From the NCBI GenBank assembly GCA_964447445.1, contig CAYUSW010000010.1, forward strand, positions 1 to 20,251: a stretch of 20,251 nucleotides of DNA. The letters are read 5' to 3'. Below the pieces are notes generated by a model that worked only from the letters and a program-made list of their open reading frames with translations, searched no databases and was not told the DNA's origin. The stretch comes from CAIOGO01 sp964447445. GTDB lineage: Bacteria > Bipolaricaulota > Bipolaricaulia > UBA7950 > UBA9294. Shown here one piece after another: positions 1 to 6,177 of the stretch. Both the position numbers and the translations under genes were made by a program. How positions within the stretch are numbered: position 1 is the first letter of the stretch; each line of letters opens with the position of its first letter.

Positions 1-53
1 ATCAGAGGCTCGCATCGCCGACTTGCATCGCGCGTCTCCCCGACAGTAGGATC

Positions 54-80
54 ACTTGTCAGAGCACCGACGAACTTGTC
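54..80 (+). repeat. Paired ACTTGTC direct repeat upstream of the secreted metalloprotease gene
   Basis: The heptamer ACTTGTC occurs at 54-60 and again at 74-80. The copies start exactly 20 bp apart, about two turns of the DNA helix, so a dimeric regulator could contact both from one face. The second copy also forms the 3' arm of a small hairpin: CCGAC at 67-71 pairs with GTCGG at 78-82. No convincing -35/-10 pair could be placed between here and the start codon at 130. The repeat is short and could be chance. Confidence 0.25.
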
Positions 81-129
81 GGCCTACCCAGTGTCGCTGG
101 TCCGGATGCTTCTCAAGAAGGTGATGACC

Positions 130-3100
130 ATGCGTAGATGGGAGCGCGGTGTGGTTTCTCTCGGTCTTCTCATCCTCCTGGCTGCAGCGTCAGTCGCCGC
201 GGAGACCACAGTCCAACTTACGGGAAGAATCTCCGGAGTCCAAGGGACGTGCGAGCAAGTCATAGAAAGCAAGATCCATTGTTGGGTTGCGCCAGGCTCT
301 TCGGCGATCCTCGAGCTGACCGCGAAGGTGTCCCCGCCCGGGGACACGGTGACCATCGAGCCGCTGGGCCTTCCTCCGTGGGTCGAGTTCGTGCCTGTGT
401 CAGGCGCCGGAACCGCGTTGGCGCCGGCGATCATCCGTCCTCCAGCGTCGGCGGGCGGATATGCCGTCTCGTTCGGGTTCATGGCGACAGCGAGCGACGG
501 GCGGCAGGCGGTCCTCGAGGTCGAGCTGACCATCGCGGGTCCCCCGCCTCCCAACGGCGACGAGCCTGGGATCCCGTACGAGATTCCCGGTGGGAAGGAG
601 ACGCCACAGGGGATCGCGTTTGAGATTCCTTTCCTGTCGGATGCATCCAGTTTCGTCCTTGGGAGAGTCACCGACTGCGAGACGGGAGAAGAAATCGAGG
701 CCTCGAACCTCTCGACGGAGTTCTTCTTCCCAACAGGATCGACTCCACCCTACGTGATGACCGACCTCGAAAAGGTCATCGTGCGCTGTCCCGGGTACCT
801 GCCGCGCGAGATCACGGAGTTCCGGCTACTCACGATCCCGTTCCTGTTCCTTCGTCTGACCCTCGTGACCCCGGCTGTGCCCGACATCTGCCTCGAACCC
901 ATCGGCAAGCCCAGTCTCGTGGCCGTGAGTCCGGTGGGGGTCTGCGTTGGCAACGTGACCACCGTGATCAGTTCGCCGAACACGGTCTTCGAGTGGAGGG
1001 CGACGGGGCTCTTCACGAGCTTCGAGGTCTTCGTGTACGACAACCCGTGCGGCCAGTACCCGCCTCCGGGGACGCCGACGCCGGCTCCTGTTCCCGCGCC
1101 GACGCCCACTCCGGTGACCACAACGGCCGGAGTCTGGGAGCCCCTCTGGGACCGGCTGACTCAGGAGCAACGCGATGAGCTCGCCAAGCGCAACCTCTCG
1201 GGGTGGGGTTGGGTGAAGGCAGCACGGGAGGTGCTCGGAGAAGGGAGCGAGCCGGTTCCCGCCGAGGCACAAGTCGAGGAGACCGAAGGGATCCTGCTAC
1301 CCGACACAGCGCTCATCGCGCGCGTCGGCCCCTTCTCGGGCCAGACGACTCAGGCCATGCCCCCCCTGTCGGCTCTCCTTGAGCCGGGACAGGCCTTCAT
1401 CTGGCAGGTGTTCGGAACCTACGAGGATGCGGAAGGCAAGACCGGAGCGCTCTTGTCCAGCCCACAGTGCATCCGCTACCAGCCGATGGACGAGGACACC
1501 GGAGAGGTGACGCCGGTCGTCTCCTGCCCGACGTGCTATCCCACGGGACCGGAATGGGACTGCGACCAGCCGATCCAGGTCGCCAAGCCGCTCGACTACT
1601 TCCCGAAGAAAGCCGTAATGAGCCCGGATGAGCGAGTCGCGATTTCCATCCTTGGGACGGACGTAGACGCGCTCTACTGGAAATGCGAGTGTCTGGAGAA
1701 GACCCAGCGCAAGATTGGGAGCTATCCGGAGCGAGTGCGCTACGATTGGCAGCTGACGGGCAGCGGGCAACTTGCCGACGCGTTTGAGAACAGCGCGATC
1801 TACGAGCTTCCGGTAGGTCTGAACCCCGGCGAGCAAGTGACCGCCACGATCCGCGTGACACTGAACGCGCCTCGGGGCAGCGACAAGTCCATCGAAGGGA
1901 AGATCATCCTAACGATCGCCGCGGGCGAGGAGGGCTGCGACGACTACTTCGTACAGGCCCAGATCACACAGCCCAAATTGGAGAAATGCCCGCCGCCGCT
2001 TCCGGAGTTCGGCCGCGACTGCATCGCCGTTCTCAAGTACGGAAAGGCCGACGGCCCCATCTCCGCGTCGATTGCCCTCAACCCCATGGCCTACGTCGAC
2101 GAGGTCGTCCTTCTCAAGGCGATGCACACCGACACGGATGAGCTCTCCATCAAGTGCGAGAACACGATCTGCGACCTCCTGCCCGAGGTTGACTATCCGC
2201 TCGAGGATCCGCTCGCCCTCACGTGGGACGACCAAGGAGCCGGCGGCACATTCCCCCTCGGCAACACCGGGCGCTGCGTCGTCTACGTGCCGCCGCAGAA
2301 GGACGACGTCTCGATTCGTTGCGTTCCTCAGGACTTAATCGTCCGAGATCCGGACGCGCGCAAGACGGAAAACCAACCGGTCGCGCGCGTGGCGATCGAT
2401 CTGACGAAGTGCGACCGGGACTGGCTGCCTGAGAAGGACAACTCGACCACGTTCACGGCACGCATCTACGAGTACCGGTACGGGCGCTGCACGTACCCGG
2501 GACCTGCACGGCGCATCACGTTCGAACTCACGGAAGTCTCGGCCGAGCAGGGCTACTGTGTCAACCGCGGGCCGTCGTGGGAGAACGACCTCTTGTTCTC
2601 GCAGGCGCTTCTGGACGGGAGCTTCCACCTCTGCATCGGCACCGCTTCGTCGTCACGACCCCCCTACTTCACCCAGGCGACCACGAGAACGCGGGGAACG
2701 GAGGCCATCGTGACGGTCAGCAGCGAGGACTACGGCAGCTACGGCGAGATGGCATCGAGCGCCTTCAACGCGCGCGCCCTCAGCCCTCGCGAGCCGGGTG
2801 GGGACGTCGTCTGCCAGGTCGACCGTAACTCCGTCGACATCCCGCGAGATGACATTCCTCAGGATGGAAACCACATCGCCGACAAGTGGGACCTCTTGTA
2901 CCCCGGCGACGACGGCGAGACCGCTGACCAAGACGCAAGCGTCAACAACGCACAACGGGGCGACGGCCTCACGCGGTACGAGGAGTACCGCGGCGTCGAT
3001 GTCGACGACTCCACCGTGATCACCTACAACCCTGCCCGCACAACCCAGCAAGAACTCGCCGATCCGCAGAACGAACGCCTGAGCCCATACCAGAAGGACC

Positions 3101-3933
3101 TGTTCGTGACGTCGTACGACGAGGCCGACTTCGCGCAGCTCCTCTACGGCCGGGCATACGAGGAGGCCTGGATCATGGTCCACAAGTTCACCGGCTCGGA
3201 TCGCCGGGGAATCGACGTTCTTCAGGTGGACGTCACAGCCGGCACCCCTCCTAACGCCTTCTTCACGACACCGCTGGAGACCGACAGGGACGGACACCTC
3301 AACAAGCTGCACACGCCCACCACCGAGCGCGATTGGCGGGCGGATTGGCTCGGCGGTTCGTACACCGATTCGCAGAGCGGTGAGTACGCGATGCCGCTCG
3401 TGTTTGACAAGTGCATTGACGCCTACTTCCACGAGAAGTCCTACGTCGACGGGACGACTCTGGCCAACTTCGGTGCCGCACCGGCCGACTGGGAGTGGAG
3501 TGGGGCGCCCAACGGGCAACTCGACAACCAGGTGGCGGTCGAGGATCGGAACGACAATGGCAGTCTACAGTCCTGGGAGGACGACGACACGAGCAGCGGC
3601 GGCTGGAACTTCCCTGACAACGGAGACGGTGGACTCGACGGGGACTACCTCGGAACGGCCGTGCGCGCGCTTGCCTTCATCAGCCGTGCCTGGACAGGGG
3701 ATCTCTCCGTCTTCGACTTCGACAACGATGGGCGCGTGGAGCTCGGCGCCAATGACTACACATTGGCTCGGGTCACGCTTCACGTGTTGACGCATGAGAT
3801 GGGCCATGCCCTCGGCATCCGAGCTCACTGCCAGGACTCAACCTGCCTGATGTACGAGGCGACGCTGAACTGGGACCGGCAGGACCACTTGTGCCCGCGA
3901 TGCCAAGGCTTGCTCCGGATCCACAATGACTAG
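130..3933 (+). CDS. Giant secreted protein with C-terminal archaemetzincin-like zinc metalloprotease motif
   Basis: The protein is 1,267 aa and exported. The ATG at 130 is chosen over upstream in-frame TTG 76, ATG 106 and ATG 124 because AAGAAGG at 115-121 lies 8 nt before it and a clean signal peptide follows (charged MRRWER, hydrophobic core, cleavage near ASVAA/E, residue 24). A segment near 175-255 begins like a carboxypeptidase-regulatory domain (GRVTDCETGEEI). A Pro/Thr-rich linker lies at about 311-331. Acidic, calcium-binding-like stretches occur near 905-955 (DGNHIADKW, then GDGLTRYEEYRG), 1137-1153 (DRNDNGSLQSWE) and 1196-1210 (DFDNDGRVE). The last 46 residues carry HEMGHALGIRAHC (H1222, E1223, H1226, H1233, C1234), then C1239, M1241 and a CPRC pair (C1255, C1258). 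This resembles the M54 archaemetzincin signature with one extra residue before the third His. Protease activity is inferred, not certain. It is probably co-translated with the next gene. Confidence 0.85.
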   Translation: MRRWERGVVSLGLLILLAAASVAAETTVQLTGRISGVQGTCEQVIESKIHCWVAPGSSAILELTAKVSPPGDTVTIEPLGLPPWVEFVPVSGAGTALAPAIIRPPASAGGYAVSFGFMATASDGRQAVLEVELTIAGPPPPNGDEPGIPYEIPGGKETPQGIAFEIPFLSDASSFVLGRVTDCETGEEIEASNLSTEFFFPTGSTPPYVMTDLEKVIVRCPGYLPREITEFRLLTIPFLFLRLTLVTPAVPDICLEPIGKPSLVAVSPVGVCVGNVTTVISSPNTVFEWRATGLFTSFEVFVYDNPCGQYPPPGTPTPAPVPAPTPTPVTTTAGVWEPLWDRLTQEQRDELAKRNLSGWGWVKAAREVLGEGSEPVPAEAQVEETEGILLPDTALIARVGPFSGQTTQAMPPLSALLEPGQAFIWQVFGTYEDAEGKTGALLSSPQCIRYQPMDEDTGEVTPVVSCPTCYPTGPEWDCDQPIQVAKPLDYFPKKAVMSPDERVAISILGTDVDALYWKCECLEKTQRKIGSYPERVRYDWQLTGSGQLADAFENSAIYELPVGLNPGEQVTATIRVTLNAPRGSDKSIEGKIILTIAAGEEGCDDYFVQAQITQPKLEKCPPPLPEFGRDCIAVLKYGKADGPISASIALNPMAYVDEVVLLKAMHTDTDELSIKCENTICDLLPEVDYPLEDPLALTWDDQGAGGTFPLGNTGRCVVYVPPQKDDVSIRCVPQDLIVRDPDARKTENQPVARVAIDLTKCDRDWLPEKDNSTTFTARIYEYRYGRCTYPGPARRITFELTEVSAEQGYCVNRGPSWENDLLFSQALLDGSFHLCIGTASSSRPPYFTQATTRTRGTEAIVTVSSEDYGSYGEMASSAFNARALSPREPGGDVVCQVDRNSVDIPRDDIPQDGNHIADKWDLLYPGDDGETADQDASVNNAQRGDGLTRYEEYRGVDVDDSTVITYNPARTTQQELADPQNERLSPYQKDLFVTSYDEADFAQLLYGRAYEEAWIMVHKFTGSDRRGIDVLQVDVTAGTPPNAFFTTPLETDRDGHLNKLHTPTTERDWRADWLGGSYTDSQSGEYAMPLVFDKCIDAYFHEKSYVDGTTLANFGAAPADWEWSGAPNGQLDNQVAVEDRNDNGSLQSWEDDDTSSGGWNFPDNGDGGLDGDYLGTAVRALAFISRAWTGDLSVFDFDNDGRVELGANDYTLARVTLHVLTHEMGHALGIRAHCQDSTCLMYEATLNWDRQDHLCPRCQGLLRIHND

Positions 3934-3946
3934 AAGGGGGCACAAC

Positions 3947-4816
3947 ATGGCACTACGAGTCGGCTTGGCCCTTGTCGTATGCCTGACCGCGGCCGTATGG
4001 CTGTTCGCCGCCGACGCCACCGTCTCCGTACAGATCCTGACGGCGGAGTCGCTTGTCAGCCTCGGGGTACCCTTCGATGTGACGATCCGCGTCGCCAACT
4101 CCGGGCAGTCCCCGCTCGTGACAAGCCCGAGCGCGCTTTCCATCAGCGCGCTGTGGTCGTATCTGGAGATCGCGAGGGGTTTGCCCGATGGATCGGACGT
4201 CGTGGTCTCGACCGACCGCGCTCTGCCCACGCCGCTTCCGCCATCGCAATGGGCCATGCGGGACGGAGTCCTGGTGGCAGTCTCGCCGGCAGCGCTTCTC
4301 GCGCCGGGAGAGTTCGTCGACCTCACATTGACCAACCTCCTGCTCTATTTCCCGCTTCTGGAGCCCGGGCAATACCGTCTCGGGCTCACCTACGAGTTCC
4401 CGGTCTACGCGGAGACGATCACCGACCCTGCCTACGGTGACACGCGCTTGGTGGTGCTGGGCGACGAGAGCCGGGTGCCGCCCACCGTCTCGCCGGCCAT
4501 CTTCACTCTCGGACTGCCCGAGGAGGTCGCCAGCGACGATGTCGAGTGGTTCCGTGCAGCGCGCGGAAGGCTCCTCGCCTCGCGGGCGGCGGAAGAGGCA
4601 GTCGGCGCCTTCGCCCCTCCGGAAGGCGCCTCTGCGTACATCCAGGCCTGCAGCCAGTACTGGATCGGAGAAGCGTACGCGCTCTACGATAGCTACGATG
4701 GAGCCGCCGCGGCGTACGAGGCAGTGCTCACCCAGTTCGGCGAGAGCCCGTTCGCGGTCTACGCGGGACGGCGGCTCGAGGAGATCGCTGCGTTGGAGGA
4801 GGCGCAGAGCCCGTAG
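3947..4816 (+). CDS. Exported protein with Ig-like N-terminus and TPR-like C-terminus
   Basis: The protein is 289 aa. The start is ATG 3947, with AGAAGGGGG at 3932-3940 placed 6 nt upstream. An earlier in-frame ATG at 3926 overlaps the previous stop but has a worse signal peptide and no ribosome site. Residues 1-22 form a signal peptide (MALRVGLALVVCLTAAVWLFAA). The N-terminal half reads like a beta-sandwich of the CARDB or Ig type (FDVTIRVANSG). The C-terminal part, about 195-285, is helical, and YWIGEAYALYDSYDGAA followed by YEAVLTQFG fits one or two TPR units as in YbgF/CpoB-type envelope proteins. It begins 13 bp after the giant metalloprotease gene, and the ribosome site starts within that gene's stop codon, so the two are very likely one transcript. 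It may act as an envelope partner or scaffold for the giant protein. No enzymatic motif is visible. Confidence 0.85.
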   Translation: MALRVGLALVVCLTAAVWLFAADATVSVQILTAESLVSLGVPFDVTIRVANSGQSPLVTSPSALSISALWSYLEIARGLPDGSDVVVSTDRALPTPLPPSQWAMRDGVLVAVSPAALLAPGEFVDLTLTNLLLYFPLLEPGQYRLGLTYEFPVYAETITDPAYGDTRLVVLGDESRVPPTVSPAIFTLGLPEEVASDDVEWFRAARGRLLASRAAEEAVGAFAPPEGASAYIQACSQYWIGEAYALYDSYDGAAAAYEAVLTQFGESPFAVYAGRRLEEIAALEEAQSP

Positions 4817-4847
4817 CGAAGAGCGATGCTAGTCTTGCGCCGCGATT

Positions 4848-4858
4848 TGTGCTAGCGT
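4848..4858 (+). promoter_or_regulatory. Extended -10 promoter element TGTGCTAGCGT
   Basis: The 11-mer fits the extended -10 pattern TRTGnTAnnnT. No good -35 lies 16-18 bp upstream, which extended -10 promoters can tolerate. The predicted start of transcription is about 4864-4866. That is exactly where the 5' strand of the first helix of the candidate RNA begins. Confidence 0.4.
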
Positions 4859-4864
4859 GAGTCG

Positions 4865-4957
4865 CCACCCGCGGAACAGCTTCACCGCGAGCACAAGAGA
4901 AAGAGGAAGAGACCAGAGCGGGTGGGGCGGGCCCTGTGAGCGACACCAGGGCCCGCC
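4865..4957 (+). ncRNA. Candidate small structured RNA or structured leader
   Basis: Two perfect helices abut. P1 pairs CCACCCGC (4865-4872) with GCGGGTGG (4918-4925), 8 bp with no mismatch. Immediately after, GGCGGGCCCTG (4926-4936) pairs with CAGGGCCCGCC (4947-4957), 11 bp with a 10-nt loop TGAGCGACAC. Inside P1 a small GAA-CAGC-TTC hairpin is possible (4874-4883), followed by a purine-rich single strand (about 4890-4910). An extended -10 element ends 6 nt upstream of the 5' edge. No T-run follows the last helix, so it is not a textbook intrinsic terminator. It does not match an RNA family I recognise (SRP RNA, tmRNA, 6S or common riboswitches). Alternatively, the 11-bp hairpin alone may be a T-less terminator for the upstream operon. 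Confidence 0.35.
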
Positions 4958-5099
4958 GCATTCGGAGTCGCAGCAAGGAGCAGCAACTCGGTGCACCGGC
5001 CCGCGCAGATCTCCTACGCGCTGGGTTGGCCGGGAGGAGACGCCCGCACGTCCACACAGAACCCCGACCTCCTCGCGCTAGGGAAGCCGGGGCACGAGC

Positions 5100-5119
5100 A
5101 TCCTCGCAGGCCCGAGGAT
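5100..5119. repeat. 7-bp inverted repeat
   Basis: ATCCTCG (5100-5106) and CGAGGAT (5113-5119) are exact inverted copies around a 6-nt spacer, CAGGCC. The sequence then reads TCCTTGG, only weakly T-rich. It could be a weak terminator of a short transcript from 4865 or a protein-binding palindrome. Function unknown. Confidence 0.35.
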
Positions 5120-5182
5120 TCCTTGGCGCGGTTCGGCCTGCCTCTGACCTCACGACGCGGCCGAGCTTGAGACCTCGTACCG

Positions 5183-5212
5183 TTGCAGATCAGGCCGCGG
5201 GCCGTGTACTCT
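5183..5212 (+). promoter_or_regulatory. Sigma70-like promoter of the zinc-ribbon gene
   Basis: TTGCAG (5183-5188) is separated by 18 bp from TACTCT (5207-5212). Transcription would start near 5219. That position is the first base of the ribosome site GGAGG (5219-5223), giving a very short leader before ATG 5230. GGCCG (5200-5204) and CGGCC (5214-5218) flank the -10 as a 5-bp inverted repeat and could be an operator. Confidence 0.4.
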
Positions 5213-5229
5213 TCGGCCGGAGGCGGCGC

Positions 5230-5475
5230 ATGGCTCTGTCCAAGACTCAGGAGAAGGCGTTTCAGAAGTGGCTCACAGACCACAACGTACACCCGCGGTG
5301 TTCGGCATGCGGCTCTGAATCCGGGTGGGCAGTGCACAACGAGATCCTGTCGACAATGGTCTTGGATCTCGACCAGAAGAAGATCTCGCCGTCGACGAAT
5401 GGCTTTCTCGTGCTGGTGTGCAAGAACTGCAGACACGTTCTCTTCTTTGCTGCGCCCACGATCCTGAAAGGGTAG
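5230..5475 (+). CDS. Small zinc-ribbon protein, function unknown
   Basis: The protein is 81 aa. ATG 5230 is preceded by GGAGG (5219-5223) with a 6-nt spacer. Two CxxC knuckles (CSAC at C24/C27 and CKNC at C64/C67) are about 37 residues apart and should bind one zinc. The segment after the second knuckle (CRHVLFF) resembles small conserved proteins of about 80 aa in which the last cysteine pair is followed by a Y/H-V-L-F-F strand. The N-terminal 20 residues are a charged helix (TQEKAFQKWLTDH). The fold suggests a role in binding nucleic acid or protein, but no specific function can be assigned. It is cytoplasmic, with no signal peptide. The flavoprotein gene starts 90 bp downstream and may be read from the same promoter. 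Confidence 0.85.
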   Translation: MALSKTQEKAFQKWLTDHNVHPRCSACGSESGWAVHNEILSTMVLDLDQKKISPSTNGFLVLVCKNCRHVLFFAAPTILKG

Positions 5476-5498
5476 TCGGGGGCGAGCTGCGCGAACGA

Positions 5499-5527
5499 CG
5501 TTCGGCGTCCGACGGGTTAGCCGAACG
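5499..5527. repeat. 8-bp inverted repeat with an overlapping palindrome, upstream of the flavoprotein gene
   Basis: CGTTCGGC (5499-5506) and GCCGAACG (5520-5527) are perfect inverted copies with a 13-nt spacer. The left arm also overlaps the small palindrome GAACGACGTTC (5493-5503). The site lies 24 bp after the zinc-ribbon stop and about 40 bp before the flavoprotein start. No T-run follows. It could be an operator, an attenuator or a terminator-like hairpin between the two genes. Confidence 0.4.
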
Positions 5528-5565
5528 CTGGACTCACATCATGAGATCGGGCGGGAGGTCTTCCT

Positions 5566-6165
5566 ATGACAAGCCAGATAGGCGTTCTCGGGATCGTCGG
5601 AAGCCCACGCGAGGGCGGCAACACGGATACGCTGGTGACGGAAGTGCTGAAGGGAGCGGAGGAAGCCGGCGCGCGATCGCACAAGCTCTTCGTCGGGCGA
5701 TACAAGATCGAGCCATGCACGTCGTGCGGTGCCTGCTTCAAGACGGGGCAGTGCGTCAGCCGTGACAGCATGGACGAACTCATCCCCCTCATGGAACAGC
5801 ATCAGGTCTGGGTTCTCGGCACCCCGGTCTACTGGTGGGGAGCCACCGCACAGATGAAGGTATTCATCGACCGCTGGTTCGCCCCGTGGGGGAACGCGAC
5901 GACGCGCGAGATCTTCAGCGGCCGAGTCGCCGTCGTGACCACGCCGCTCGGCGATGCGAACCCGGCTGTGGCACGGCACACGACAGGAATGTTCGCTGAC
6001 ATCTTCGCCTTCCTCGGCATTCCCATCGCCGCGACCGTCGTGGCTCCCAACGTCGGCGGCTCGGGCATCGAAGCCGGCGCCGACGTGCTAGAGCGACCTG
6101 AACTTATGGCGGCCGCCCGCAATGCCGGGCGGACGGCGATAGAAATGGCGCGGGCTCGCGCCTAG
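5566..6165 (+). CDS. Iron-sulfur flavoprotein (NADPH-dependent FMN reductase family)
   Basis: The protein is 199 aa, a usual length for the family. ATG 5566 follows GGGAGG (5553-5558) with a 7-nt spacer. The N-terminus GIVGSPREGGNTDTLV is the phosphate-binding loop of flavodoxin-like FMN reductases. CTSCGACFKTGQC (C51, C54, C57, C63; CX2CX2CX5C) matches the compact [4Fe-4S] cysteine cluster of archaeal-type iron-sulfur flavoproteins (Isf). GTPVYWWGATAQMKVFIDR is the conserved second FMN-contact region. Known Isf proteins pass electrons between ferredoxin-type donors and acceptors such as oxygen or peroxide; the partner here is unknown. It is cytoplasmic. It ends 12 bp from the stop of the convergent M28 gene. 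The family call is firm; the physiological role is open. Confidence 0.92.
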   Translation: MTSQIGVLGIVGSPREGGNTDTLVTEVLKGAEEAGARSHKLFVGRYKIEPCTSCGACFKTGQCVSRDSMDELIPLMEQHQVWVLGTPVYWWGATAQMKVFIDRWFAPWGNATTREIFSGRVAVVTTPLGDANPAVARHTTGMFADIFAFLGIPIAATVVAPNVGGSGIEAGADVLERPELMAAARNAGRTAIEMARARA

Positions 6166-6177
6166 AACGTCCCGCCG

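Larger units (their letters stand above)
4817..5229. other. Gene-free intergenic stretch with several RNA-like hairpins
   Basis: This 413-bp stretch is the only gap over 300 bp. Open frames crossing it (for example an in-frame GTG extension of the zinc-ribbon gene from 4936) lack family similarity and ribosome sites and look like G+C-driven noise. It contains an extended -10 element (4848-4858), a possible structured RNA (4865-4957), a 7-bp hairpin (5100-5119) and a promoter just before the next gene (5183-5212). These are listed separately. Confidence 0.7.

Noticed and set aside
2653..3519. Long 288-codon minus-strand frame inside the giant secreted protein gene
   Set aside because: It lies wholly antisense to a gene with clear domains. 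High G+C makes such antisense frames common, and the translation has no recognisable motif.
4926..4957. Textbook intrinsic terminator after the two-gene exported module
   Set aside because: The 11-bp stem is strong, but no T-run follows and it sits 110 bp past the stop. It is listed as part of a candidate RNA, with the terminator as an alternative.
4936..5229. Extended GTG start for the zinc-ribbon gene
   Set aside because: The extra 98 residues are Arg/Ser-rich, start inside a hairpin loop and lack a ribosome site. ATG 5230 has an ideal one.
6166..6177. Possible bidirectional terminator between the convergent flavoprotein and M28 genes
   Set aside because: Only 12 bp separate the stops and no inverted repeat is visible there.
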